Shown: positions 6,153-13,593, counted from the first letter of the stretch. The stretch: 64,000 nucleotides of DNA from Stappia sp. 28M-7 (GCF_014252955.1 NZ_JACMIA010000001.1:3928258-3992257), one strand, 5' to 3'. The notes: generated by a model from the letters alone, not told the origin. Translations and numbers: made by a program.

Positions 6153-8740
6153 CAGCCCGCCCCTCCGGTTGCCGCCAGCCAGGCGAAGGCGAAGGCAGCG
6201 CCAAGGCCGAGGATGCCGGTCGCGGCCGCATAGTCGTGCCAGACCCGGCCGATGCGAAGATCGAGGCTGCGCGCCGCCGACAGGAAGCCGGCCCGCCAAC
6301 GCCAGAGGCCATAAGCGGCGAGCAGCGCGCCGAAGCCCGCGCGAAGGCCGCACAGGGCCAGCAGCACCAGCGCGGTGGCGTTGTGCGCATGGGCCGTCGG
6401 TGTCGGCACGCTTGCCGCCATCAGCGCGAACAAAAGCGCCGCCCCGCCATGAGCCGCCAAGCACAGGGCAAGCCGCGGGGCGGGCGAGCGCTGCCGCAGG
6501 AGACGCGAAAGAGCGCCCCGGCCGGCCAGCGCGGCAAGCCCCAGAAGGGCCAGGCAGGTGGCGGCAAGCGCGGGATCGGGCAGCGCCGGGCGGGCCGGCG
6601 GCCATTGCGGGGCGACCAGCCACAGGAACAGCCCGCCGAACAGCAGCGAGGAGAACAGCGTCGCCTCGGCGGCGCAGGCGAGCACCATCGCCCACCAGGA
6701 CGGCGCGCCCTCGCTCTCCCAATGCGGGCGGGCGGAGGCGCCGTTGCCGATGGGAAGCGGCCCCGTGTCCTGCCGCGCGCCGGTGGCGGAGGTCCAGGCC
6801 AGCAGCGAGACGACGACCGCAAGGAAGGCGAAGAGCGCCAGCCAGTAGACCTTGGCGAGCAGGCACAGGACGACGGCGGCGGTGAGGAGCCCGCTCCACA
6901 GCGGCAGGAAGGTCTGGCGCGGCAGGATGATGAGCTGCTCCGGCCGGCCGGTGACCATATCGACGCCGAGCGTCTCCATCCAGCCGTTGCGGGTGAAGCC
7001 GAGATAGCCGCGCCCGGCGGCGAGCCGTGCCCCCTCCTGTTCGGGCGCAAGGCGGTCGCCGCGCTCGGTGATGTGCGGCAGCGAGGCGAAGCCATAGGAG
7101 GTCGGCGGCGTCGGGATCGCCCATTCCAGCGTCCGCGCGCCCCAGGGATTGCGCCGGAACCTGCGCCCGAAGCGCAGATGCACGACGAGGTCGATGACGA
7201 AGAGCGCAAAGCCGATGGTCATCACGAAGGAGCCGACGGAGGACAGAAGGTTGAGCCAGTCGAGCCGCGCCTCGACCGGGTAGGTGTCGACACGGCGCGG
7301 CATGCCGCGCAGCCCCGTCAGGTGCATGTGGAAGAACGTGAGGTTGAAGCCGATGAAGATCGCCCAGAAGGCCGGCTTCGACAGCCGGTGCTCGGCAAGG
7401 CGCCCGGTGAAATGCGGCAGCCAGTAATAGGCGGCGGCCATCATCGGGAAAACGAAGCCTCCGACCAGAACGTAGTGCAGATGCGCGACGACGAAATGCG
7501 TGTCGTGCGCCTGCCAGTTGAACGGCACCATCGCCAGCATGACGCCGGTCAGCCCGCCGATGACGAAGACGAAGAAGAAGCCGCCAAGATAGAGCATCGG
7601 CACGTCGAAGCGTGGCCGCCCGGCCGCGAGCGTCGCGATCCAGGCGAAGATCTGCACCGCCGTGGGAATCGCCACCAGCCCGCTGGCGGCGGAAAAGAAC
7701 GCCAGCGCCAGATGCGGGATGCCGACGGTGAACATGTGGTGGACCCACAGGCCGAAGGACAGGAAGGCCATCGCGATCACCGCGACGATGACCGCCCGGT
7801 AGCCGACCAGCTCGTGCCGGGCGAAGGTCGGGATCATCATCGAGATCGCCCCGGCCGCCGGCAGGAAGATGATGTAGACCTCCGGATGGCCGAACAGCCA
7901 GAACAGGTGCTGCCACAGCAGCGAGTCCCCGCCCCTGGTGGGATCGAAGAACGGCAGGTCGGCGGCGCGCTCCAGCTCCAGCAGGACCGAGCCGAGGATC
8001 AGCGGCGGGAAGCCGAACAGCATCATCAGGGCGGTGATCAGCAGGTACCAGGCCATGATCGGCATGCGCGCAAGGCTCATGCCCGGCGCGCGCAGCTTCA
8101 GCACCGAGACGGTGATCTCGATGGCCGCCGACAGGGCCGAGATCTCCACGAAGGTGATGCCGAGCAGCCAGACATCGGCATTGATGCCGGGCGTGTAGGT
8201 GGAGGAGGACAGCGGCGTGTACATGAACCAGCCGCTGTCCGGTGCAACGCCGGCGACCATGGCGCAAAGCAGGATCGAGGCGCCGAAGATGTAGCACCAG
8301 AAGCCGTAGGCGGTGAGCCGCGGAAAGGCGAGATCGCGCGCGCCCAGGAGCTTGGGCAGGAGGTAGATCGCAAAGCCCTCGAACATCGGGATCGCGAACA
8401 GGAACATCATCACCGTGCCATGCATGGTGAAGAGCTGGCCGTAGACCTCCGGCCCGACGAAGGCCGTGCTCGAGGTGGCGAGCTGCACCCGGATCAGCAT
8501 GGCGAGCAGCCCGCCGACCGCGAAGAAGAAGAAGGCGGCAAGGATGAAGCGCTTGCCGAGGATGGAATGATTGACCGCCCCGAGCTGCTGCCAGCCGGCC
8601 GGCGTGTCCCACAGGGCGGCGAGCTCCCGGTGCAGGCGGATCGGGTTGACGGGGGCCTGGTTGACGGGGGCCTGGTTGGGGGCCTGGTTGACGGGGGCCT
8701 GGTTGGGGGCCTGCTCCTGCGGCGGTGCGTTCCCGCTCAT
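6152..8740 (-). CDS. Haem-copper cytochrome oxidase, fused subunits I and III
   Basis: 862 residues. The first ~580 are subunit I: the haem/CuB histidines appear in TMHGTVMMFLF, in GHPEVY (cross-linked His-Tyr and the D-channel Glu), in WVHHMFTVG and in HDTHFVVAHLHYV. The remainder is a subunit III-like domain with repeated hydrophobic helices. Two channel residues are unusual: the K-channel Lys of helix VIII (normally in TGIK) is Gln in IPTAVQIF, and the Asn seven residues after the D-channel Asp (in GARDLAFPRL) is Thr. The N-terminus has a Q-A-P-(V)-N repeat (8645-8713). ATG at 8740 overlaps the subunit II stop (ATGA). Confidence 0.9.
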   Translation of the reverse strand: MSGNAPPQEQAPNQAPVNQAPNQAPVNQAPVNPIRLHRELAALWDTPAGWQQLGAVNHSILGKRFILAAFFFFAVGGLLAMLIRVQLATSSTAFVGPEVYGQLFTMHGTVMMFLFAIPMFEGFAIYLLPKLLGARDLAFPRLTAYGFWCYIFGASILLCAMVAGVAPDSGWFMYTPLSSSTYTPGINADVWLLGITFVEISALSAAIEITVSVLKLRAPGMSLARMPIMAWYLLITALMMLFGFPPLILGSVLLELERAADLPFFDPTRGGDSLLWQHLFWLFGHPEVYIIFLPAAGAISMMIPTFARHELVGYRAVIVAVIAMAFLSFGLWVHHMFTVGIPHLALAFFSAASGLVAIPTAVQIFAWIATLAAGRPRFDVPMLYLGGFFFVFVIGGLTGVMLAMVPFNWQAHDTHFVVAHLHYVLVGGFVFPMMAAAYYWLPHFTGRLAEHRLSKPAFWAIFIGFNLTFFHMHLTGLRGMPRRVDTYPVEARLDWLNLLSSVGSFVMTIGFALFVIDLVVHLRFGRRFRRNPWGARTLEWAIPTPPTSYGFASLPHITERGDRLAPEQEGARLAAGRGYLGFTRNGWMETLGVDMVTGRPEQLIILPRQTFLPLWSGLLTAAVVLCLLAKVYWLALFAFLAVVVSLLAWTSATGARQDTGPLPIGNGASARPHWESEGAPSWWAMVLACAAEATLFSSLLFGGLFLWLVAPQWPPARPALPDPALAATCLALLGLAALAGRGALSRLLRQRSPAPRLALCLAAHGGAALLFALMAASVPTPTAHAHNATALVLLALCGLRAGFGALLAAYGLWRWRAGFLSAARSLDLRIGRVWHDYAAATGILGLGAAFAFAWLAATGGAG
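8645..8713 (-). repeat. In-frame tandem repeat encoding QAPN/QAPVN units
   Basis: Five consecutive units of 12 or 15 bp encode residues 10-32 of the fused oxidase, alternating Q-A-P-N and Q-A-P-V-N. Unit length is a multiple of three, so copy-number change would alter length without a frameshift. Confidence 0.85.
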
Positions 8741-9432
8741 CGTGCGCCCTCCCCGTCCGGTACGGCGCCTGTCGCCGCGCCCTCCCGAAGGCCGACGAGA
8801 CGCGCGAAGGCGTCTTCCTCGTGCGCCTCGACGGAAAAGCGCATCGGCGCATGGCCGATGCCGCAATATTCGGCGCAGACCCCGCCATAGGTGCCGGGCC
8901 GGTCCGCCCTCAGGCGGATGACGTTGACATGGCCGGGAATGGCATCGAGCTTGCCGCCCAGACGCGGCACCCAGAACGAGTGGATGACATCCTCGCTGGT
9001 CAAGGCCACGTCGACATCCCGCCCCGCCGGCAGGTGCAGAAGATCGTGGGTTTCGTGCCCGCCGGGATAGCGAAAGCGCCAGCTCCACTGACGGGCCGTC
9101 GCCTCGATGCGCAGCGCCTCGCCCTGGCGAACCACCAGCACCTGTTCGCCCAGCGCGAAGGCCGCCGTCACCAGGCCGGCCAGGATGACGAGGGGAACGA
9201 CCAGCCCGCCCCACAGGATCAGCCGCGTTTCGCCGAAGCGGCGCAGCCAGGCGGGGCGGACGAAGGCCAGCGTCAACACCGCGGCGACGGCAAAAAAGAT
9301 CGCCGTTCCGGCAAACAGCATGACCCACCACAAGGTCCCGATGCCGCGCGCCGCCGGCCCTTCGGGCTGCAGCGCCGACAGCGGTCCGGTGCAGGCGGCA
9401 AGGGCAAGGCCCGCGCCGACAAGCGCGCCCAT
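8737..9432 (-). CDS. coxB: Cytochrome c oxidase subunit II (CuA)
   Basis: Electron-entry subunit of the oxidase. A short hydrophobic N-terminus ends in LAAC, a probable lipoprotein cleavage site. Two membrane helices (about 35-60 and 75-100) precede a periplasmic cupredoxin domain. The CuA ligands are in CAEYCGIGHAPM (C-x3-C-x3-H-x2-M), with an upstream His in VIHSFWVP. The ATG at 9432 leaves a very short signal sequence; a TTG at 9441 would add three residues. The stop overlaps the next gene by four bases. There is no C-terminal cytochrome c domain, so it is not a caa3-type subunit II. Confidence 0.9.
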   Translation of the reverse strand: MGALVGAGLALAACTGPLSALQPEGPAARGIGTLWWVMLFAGTAIFFAVAAVLTLAFVRPAWLRRFGETRLILWGGLVVPLVILAGLVTAAFALGEQVLVVRQGEALRIEATARQWSWRFRYPGGHETHDLLHLPAGRDVDVALTSEDVIHSFWVPRLGGKLDAIPGHVNVIRLRADRPGTYGGVCAEYCGIGHAPMRFSVEAHEEDAFARLVGLREGAATGAVPDGEGAR

Positions 9433-9483
9433 GCGGAACAAAACGCCCCCGCGAGCGCTTTCCCTGCCAAAGGAAGGACCACG

Positions 9484-9984
9484 ATGAACGAAATGGACGA
9501 CACCGACAGCCCCGTCATCGAGGAGGTCGCCAGCGAGCCGGTCGCCTCCGCCGTTGCCGTCGCCGGACATCCGCTGCATGCCATGAGCGTGCATTTTCCC
9601 ATCGCGCTGGTGATCGCCACGCTCGGCTGCGACGTCTTCTACTGGTGGTCGGGCGATCCGTTCTGGCTGCGCGCCGGCCTGTGGTCCTCGGGCTTCGCCT
9701 TCCTGGCCGGCCTCGGCGCGGGGCTGGTCGGCACGGCCGAGCTGCTGCTCGTTCCCGGCATCCGCATCCGCGCGGCCAGCTGGACCCACGCCGTTGCCGC
9801 GATGATGCTGATCGCCACCGCCGGCACCAACTGGGGCCTGCGGCTGACCGATCCGGACGCGGTGCTGCCGCACGGCCTGATGCTGTCGGTGCTGGCCAGC
9901 GTCTTCACCGGCCTGGCAGGCTGGCATGGCGGCAAACTCGTGTTCGATCACGGCATCGGCCTCATCATCTCCGAAAAGGATTGA
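9484..9984 (+). CDS. DUF2231 membrane protein
   Basis: 166 residues with four hydrophobic helices. The first contains the DUF2231 hallmark GHPLHAMSVHFPIAL, whose conserved His-Pro and His-Phe-Pro suggest a haem- or metal-linked membrane role. The family is often encoded beside haem-copper oxidases; here it is divergent from subunit II with only about 50 bp between. AAGGAAGGA precedes the ATG. The last 20 bp overlap the 3' end of the convergent CopD-like gene. A degenerate EcfG match (GGAAC-N16-CGCT) lies at 9435-9459 and I do not count it. Confidence 0.85.
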   Translation: MNEMDDTDSPVIEEVASEPVASAVAVAGHPLHAMSVHFPIALVIATLGCDVFYWWSGDPFWLRAGLWSSGFAFLAGLGAGLVGTAELLLVPGIRIRAASWTHAVAAMMLIATAGTNWGLRLTDPDAVLPHGLMLSVLASVFTGLAGWHGGKLVFDHGIGLIISEKD

Positions 9985-10459
9985 GCTCGCCCACAAGGCG
10001 CTTCAGGGCGCCGGGCTCCGACAGGGCTTGCGGCAGCAGGCCCTCCAGGTCGGGCTTTGCCAGCACCACCACCAGGATGGCGGCGGCCGTCGCCGTGACG
10101 GCAGCGATGGCGACCAGCCCGCGAAGCAGCGAATACTCGCCGCCATCGCGGAACAGACCGACGACGACCGCCCCGGTGAGAATGTGCAGCACCACCAGGA
10201 CGCCGACGAAGGCGAGCTTGAGCTGGAACCAGGCGTCGAACGCCTGCTGCAGGAAGATCAGCGCCGTGCCGCTGCCCACGGCAATGAAGGCGGCCGGCGA
10301 GATGATCCCCACATACAGGTAGCGCACTGTCGCATGCAGGGAGTGGAACGCCTCGTCGTGCCCGACCCTCTCGCGCCGCAGATAAAGGCCCGGCAGGCAG
10401 ACCAGCCCGGCAACCCAGATGGCGATGGCGGCGATGTGCAGCCCCTTGACCCAGAGCAT
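9965..10459 (-). CDS. CopD/HemJ-like membrane protein
   Basis: 164 residues with four predicted helices. It starts with LWVKGLHIAAIAIWVAGL, a motif shared by the CopD copper-resistance domain and HemJ protoporphyrinogen oxidase (conserved His in helix 1), and has W-x-Q-L-K-L before helix 3. Either copper delivery to the oxidase or a haem-related role is possible, and the context (ctaG, oxidase genes) favours cofactor supply. The start shares one base with the ctaG stop (TGATG), so the two are one operon under the EcfG promoter at 11216-11241. Confidence 0.75.
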   Translation of the reverse strand: MLWVKGLHIAAIAIWVAGLVCLPGLYLRRERVGHDEAFHSLHATVRYLYVGIISPAAFIAVGSGTALIFLQQAFDAWFQLKLAFVGVLVVLHILTGAVVVGLFRDGGEYSLLRGLVAIAAVTATAAAILVVVLAKPDLEGLLPQALSEPGALKRLVGELNPFRR

Positions 10460-11187
10460 CAGCGCACACGCCGCGATGCGGGCGCCAGCTGCGCTGAGAG
10501 CAGCAGCAGCGCCGCAACGAGATAGGGGAGCGAGGCGGGCACCCACATGATCAGGCCGGCCAACTGCTGGTCGGCAAGCGGCGACAGGCCGAAAGGCTGC
10601 GTGGTGCCGAAATGCGCCGCATAGAGCGGGGCGCGGGCGAAGGTGAGCAGCGCGCCGAGCATGCCCATCTGCACCATGGTCGCGAGCAGGGCGAAGATCG
10701 CCGAGCCGGGATGGGCAGCGGGCGCGAGCACCGCGCGCCACAGGGCGAAGGCCGCGCCAAGCAGGCTGAGCTGCATGGTCCAGTAGGGCAGCGTCCCGAC
10801 GATTGCGACCTCGTAGACCTGCGGCACATGCCAGAACCACAGAAGCAGCGCGTTGACGGCAACGAGAGCGCTGAGCGGCAGGGCAGGTGCGGGAAACCGC
10901 ACCTTGCGAAAGGCGAGCGCCAGCAGCGGCGCCGCGACGGCGATCAGCAGGGCGTGATGGGCAACGCGGGCGGAAAACAGCGAAACGGTGAGCGCGCAGA
11001 GCGGCGACAGGAACAGCAGCGCCAGAAAAAAGGTGCCGGCGATCAGGGCCGGGCGGCCCTCGCGCGAACCGGAAAAGCGATGAAGCCCCAGCAGGGCGGC
11101 GCAAAGCGCAAGCGCGATGAAATCGAAATTCCACGCAAAGAGCAGGGTTTGCGGCGCTGGAGCCGGTCCGCAATAGACGTCAGGCAT
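10459..11187 (-). CDS. ctaG: Cytochrome c oxidase assembly factor CtaG (caa3-type family)
   Basis: 242-residue polytopic protein with about seven hydrophobic segments. The family features are a N-terminal W-N-F-D segment, HHALLIAVAAPLLAL, and FWHVPQVYE in the middle, with several His and Met residues placed to handle copper. The caa3_CtaG family is needed to insert CuB into subunit I, and the oxidase genes downstream on the same strand fit. It has its own exact EcfG promoter 28 bp upstream, so copper-insertion capacity seems to be raised under general stress. Confidence 0.88.
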   Translation of the reverse strand: MPDVYCGPAPAPQTLLFAWNFDFIALALCAALLGLHRFSGSREGRPALIAGTFFLALLFLSPLCALTVSLFSARVAHHALLIAVAAPLLALAFRKVRFPAPALPLSALVAVNALLLWFWHVPQVYEVAIVGTLPYWTMQLSLLGAAFALWRAVLAPAAHPGSAIFALLATMVQMGMLGALLTFARAPLYAAHFGTTQPFGLSPLADQQLAGLIMWVPASLPYLVAALLLLSAQLAPASRRVR

Positions 11188-11215
11188 ATCGGTTTCACCT
11201 CGCGATCGAAACCGA

Positions 11216-11241
11216 AACGCCTCGCCGCGGTGAATCGTTCC
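11216..11241 (-). promoter_or_regulatory. EcfG-type promoter for ctaG-copD
   Basis: On the minus strand: GGAAC (11241-11237), 17-bp spacer, CGTT (11219-11216), 28 bp before the ctaG start. Confidence 0.75.
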
Positions 11242-11253
11242 CCTGCCCGGCCG

Positions 11254-11472
11254 TCAATCGGTGCCGGTGCCGCCCGTGTCCTCATCCTTTTTCTCGTCCC
11301 GCTGGCGGGCGAGCGCGGCGTCCAGCTGACGCGCGAGATCGAGAAGCCGGTCCGGCACCGGCTCGCTTCCGATGTTCTTCAGCAGGTCGGCAAAGTAGCG
11401 GCCGCCAAGGAGGCTCGGTGCTCTCGGGCGGGGGATCTCGTCGGGGTCCTCGTCGTCGTCAGGAAGGGTCAT
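11254..11472 (-). CDS. nepR: NepR-family anti-sigma factor
   Basis: 72-residue protein. The NepR core spans residues 19-52: LLGGRYFADLLKNIGS then EPVPDRLLDLARQLD, matching the two helices that clamp sigma-EcfG until phosphorylated PhyR sequesters NepR. The tail is charged (K, D, E). ATG at 11472 follows AGGAG. The frame is also open upstream to 11775 without a stop, so a longer 173-residue form with a proline-rich N-terminus is possible. No ecfG or phyR gene is next to it, so it may be a second NepR paralogue. Confidence 0.8.
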   Translation of the reverse strand: MTLPDDDEDPDEIPRPRAPSLLGGRYFADLLKNIGSEPVPDRLLDLARQLDAALARQRDEKKDEDTGGTGTD

Positions 11473-11775
11473 GTTTCTCCTGCGCTCCTGCCTGCGGGCA
11501 TCACTCAAGGTACCACACCACACCTCCGCCACTTGCGGACGCGCGCCCTGGAGCATGCAGCCGCCGGCGATTCGGCGCAATGCGCCGGATAAGCTTCCCG
11601 GACGAACATGCTGGGGCGGTTGGTCGGCTTCGTCCGGGTTCGGCAACGGATCCTCGTCCGGCAACCGGTCGGGATCCGGCTCGCGCACCGGCTGCGGCGG
11701 AAAAGGCGGCGGCGGGAAAGACGGCGCACCCGGCTCGGGCCGGGGAGTGCCGGGATCGGGATGTTCGTCGGTCAT
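11473..11775 (-). CDS. Proline-rich small ORF, in frame with nepR and without its own stop
   Basis: An ATG at 11775 with an excellent ribosome site (AGAGGAGG) opens a frame whose first ~60 residues are rich in P, D, E and R, in the style of small proline-rich proteins common in rhizobia. I expect a stop near residue 60, but none occurs: the frame continues through about 40 less ordered residues into nepR. Either this is one fused protein (11254-11775), or a stop has been lost or obscured by an error. An EcfG-like promoter sits 21 bp upstream. The coordinates cover only the part before nepR. Confidence 0.5.
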
Positions 11776-11795
11776 GGCAATGCCTCCTCTTGCAT

Positions 11796-11820
11796 AACCT
11801 GACCAGGCCCGGCTTGTTCC
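11796..11820 (-). promoter_or_regulatory. EcfG-like promoter for the proline-rich ORF/nepR
   Basis: On the minus strand: GGAAC (11820-11816), 16-bp spacer, GGTT (11799-11796). One base differs from CGTT in the -10 part. Confidence 0.6.
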
Positions 11821-11893
11821 CGTTTCGCGCGGATCTTTTCGCAAAAATGCAACGCGACCTTGCCTGCCGGCGGGCGGAAACCGGCGGCAAGAG

Positions 11894-11918
11894 GGAACAT
11901 TCGCGCGCGCGGGCCGTT
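11894..11918 (+). promoter_or_regulatory. EcfG-type promoter for the DUF3008 gene
   Basis: GGAAC (11894-11898), 16-bp spacer, CGTT (11915-11918), 36 bp before the start codon. It is divergent from the nepR-side promoter. Confidence 0.75.
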
Positions 11919-11953
11919 GAGGAAGGTGTGACGAACCGAATGGGAGAGAACCG

Positions 11954-12142
11954 ATGCCCGCGAAATCCAAGTCCCAGCAGAAGGCCGCCGGCGCCGCCCT
12001 TTCGGCCAAACGCGGCGAAACCGACAAGAGCGACCTGAAAGGCGCCTCCCGGGAAATGCTGGAGTCCATGAGCGAAAAGGAGCTGGAAGACCTGGCCTCC
12101 ACCCCCCGCAAGGGCAAGCCGGAACACGTGTCCAAGTCATAG
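11954..12142 (+). CDS. DUF3008 family small protein
   Basis: 62 residues, hydrophilic and lysine-rich, beginning MPAKSKSQQKAAGAALSAKR and ending RKGKPEHVSKS, which is the full DUF3008 pattern. The function of the family is unknown; it is widespread in proteobacteria and often stress-induced. GGGAGAG precedes the ATG, and an exact EcfG promoter lies 36 bp upstream. The BON gene follows 81 bp downstream in the same direction and may be co-transcribed. Confidence 0.88.
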   Translation: MPAKSKSQQKAAGAALSAKRGETDKSDLKGASREMLESMSEKELEDLASTPRKGKPEHVSKS

Positions 12143-12223
12143 GCCCCAGGTCATAGGCCACGGCCGCGACAAGACCCACGTCACGCAATCCCGGTCGCAA
12201 GACCCGCATCAAAGGAGACGGAC

Positions 12224-12502
12224 ATGGCTCACAAGGACAGACGCTTCTTCGGAAAACCTGCCGAGTTTCTTTCCGAACGCACGGCCGCCGCGAACCTGGA
12301 GGTTCAGGTCGCCTCGGCGCTGGCGAGCGACGGCAAAGTCGATGCCTCGGATGTGGTGGTGACCGCCGATCACGGCGGCGTCACCCTGGCCGGAACGGTG
12401 GCCAGCACGCAGGAGATCGCCCGGTGCTCGCAGATCGCACTGGAGATCGCCGGCGTGCGCCACGTTCGCAATATCATCGGCGTATGGGGATCGAAGATCT
12501 AG
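12224..12502 (+). CDS. BON-domain protein
   Basis: 92 residues with one BON domain covering most of the chain: LEVQVASALASDGKVDA, then DVVVTADHGGVTLAGTV and a closing IAGVRHVRNIIGVW. It has no signal peptide. AAGGAG lies seven bases before the ATG. No separate EcfG match was found directly upstream, so it is probably read from the DUF3008 promoter. It is a paralogue of the BON protein at 2381. Confidence 0.85.
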   Translation: MAHKDRRFFGKPAEFLSERTAAANLEVQVASALASDGKVDASDVVVTADHGGVTLAGTVASTQEIARCSQIALEIAGVRHVRNIIGVWGSKI

Positions 12503-12571
12503 GTTTCGAACATGAAACGGGGACGGACCTTTTGCGAACCGGCCCGATCCCGCAAGCCGCGAGGACCCGAC

Positions 12572-12844
12572 CTATTCGGTCGCGCCCTCCGGCTCGCGCT
12601 TCAGCGATTCATCCGGCAGAACCGGCGACGAAGGCTGGGATTGCGTGCTGCCGGTCGTTTCGACGGCAGGCTCATCGGGCGCGAGCGCCGCTTCCCGGTA
12701 GATGTCGACACCCCACCAGGCGATCAGCGCCAGGACGAGCGAGACGACCAGCAGGATCAGGATGCGGGGCGAGCCCGTTCCCTGACGCGCCTCGCCCGGT
12801 GCCACTTCGAGCGGCTCGTTTCGTCTGTTCTGGTCCTCTTCCAT
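12572..12844 (-). CDS. Small single-span membrane protein, unknown function
   Basis: 90 residues. A hydrophilic N-terminal part of about 26 residues is followed by one membrane helix (ILILLVVSLVLALIAWWGV) and an acidic, Ser/Pro/Thr-rich tail. The ATG at 12844 is preceded by AAGGAAAGGA. No family was recognised. It lies 100 bp downstream of the 24-residue ORF in the same direction, so both may be expressed from the EcfG promoter at 13051-13076. Confidence 0.7.
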   Translation of the reverse strand: MEEDQNRRNEPLEVAPGEARQGTGSPRILILLVVSLVLALIAWWGVDIYREAALAPDEPAVETTGSTQSQPSSPVLPDESLKREPEGATE

Positions 12845-12943
12845 CGTGTGTCCTTTCCTTGACGGTTGTCCGTTGCCGGCGACCACGCCCCTTCCGGCAG
12901 GCCGCGAGCGGGCGCCGAAAGGGTTGGAACGTGCCGGCGAGCC

Positions 12944-13018
12944 TCAGCCCAGGCCGAGGAACGACAGGATGGCAAGCACGACCACGATGAGGCCGACGAG
13001 ATAGATGATGCTATGCAC
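12944..13018 (-). CDS. 24-residue hydrophobic peptide ORF
   Basis: A GTG start at 13018 with GAGGAG seven bases upstream opens a 24-codon frame that ends in TGA. The product is nearly all one transmembrane helix, beginning MHSIIYLVGL and ending in FLGLG. Very short proteins of this type, with the same opening, are known to me from rhizobial genomes as hypothetical proteins. An exact EcfG promoter stands 33 bp upstream, which argues strongly that it is expressed. Its function is unknown; a small membrane stress peptide is a reasonable guess. Confidence 0.65.
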   Translation of the reverse strand: MHSIIYLVGLIVVVLAILSFLGLG

Positions 13019-13050
13019 GGAATGTCTCCTCGTTGCTGAACTGTCCACTC

Positions 13051-13076
13051 AACGCCGCGACCGGCCGGGTTGTTCC
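13051..13076 (-). promoter_or_regulatory. EcfG-type promoter for the 24-residue ORF
   Basis: On the minus strand: GGAAC (13076-13072), 17-bp spacer, CGTT (13054-13051), 33 bp before the GTG start. Confidence 0.75.
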
Positions 13077-13098
13077 ATCTCGGCCGCGCTTCGCGTCC

Positions 13099-13401
13099 TC
13101 AAACCTCGTCGAAACGCCCGCCTTCCCGCGAGGGATTGCGGCGGATCACCGCTTCGGCCTCGTCGTCCGGCAGGGCCTCGTCGCTGCGCTGATAGGGGTT
13201 GTCGGCCCCCTCGCCGGGCAGTTCGCCATCCGGCTCTGACGGGGGCAGCTCGGGAAGCGGGCGCCCGTTCGCATCCGCCGGTACCCGATCGGTGAAGGGC
13301 GCTGCGCCTTCCAGCTCTTCCCAGTCCTGCTGCTCCAGCTGCGGGGCTTCGTCCCGCAGCGCCTCGTCTGCCGGACGGGCGGGTTTCTTCAGCGGATCCA
13401 T
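13099..13401 (-). CDS. Acidic hydrophilic small protein, unknown function
   Basis: 100 residues with no hydrophobic segment; rich in E, D, P and R and probably largely disordered. It begins MDPLKKPARPADEAL and ends with NPSREGGRFDEV. GAGGAG lies upstream of the ATG. An EcfG-like motif (13474-13499) precedes it by about 70 bp and is interleaved with the divergent otsA promoter. No family was recognised; it resembles the small hydrophilic proteins often found in alphaproteobacterial stress regulons. Confidence 0.7.
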   Translation of the reverse strand: MDPLKKPARPADEALRDEAPQLEQQDWEELEGAAPFTDRVPADANGRPLPELPPSEPDGELPGEGADNPYQRSDEALPDDEAEAVIRRNPSREGGRFDEV

Positions 13402-13473
13402 GGTGCGTCTCCTCAAGGCTGATTGCGAAAGACCGGGCCGGTCCGCAGCGCGCGCCGCCCCGTCTGCCTTACC

Positions 13474-13499
13474 AACCCGCCGGGGGCGCACAAGGTTCC
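13474..13499 (-). promoter_or_regulatory. EcfG-like promoter for the acidic small protein
   Basis: On the minus strand: GGAAC (13499-13495), 17-bp spacer, GGTT (13477-13474); one base off CGTT. Confidence 0.55.
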
Positions 13500-13520
13500 T
13501 CCGCCCTGCGCCGTCGAGGC

Positions 13521-13546
13521 GGAACAAAACGGCTTCCGGCCGCGTT
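13521..13546 (+). promoter_or_regulatory. EcfG-type promoter for otsA
   Basis: GGAAC (13521-13525), 17-bp spacer, CGTT (13543-13546), 47 bp before the ATG at 13594. Confidence 0.75.
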
Positions 13547-13593
13547 GGTCGTGCGACGGGATATCCGCCAGCTCCAGCAGGAAGCTTCGCTCC

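Noticed and set aside
6236-8890. 884-codon plus-strand frame opposite the fused oxidase
   Set aside because: Shadow of the oxidase gene; low-complexity Gln/Arg/Glu-rich product without recognisable domain or ribosome site.
9435-9459. EcfG-like motif between the subunit II and DUF2231 genes
   Set aside because: GGAAC is present but the -10 part is CGCT, not CGTT; too weak to list beside the other matches.
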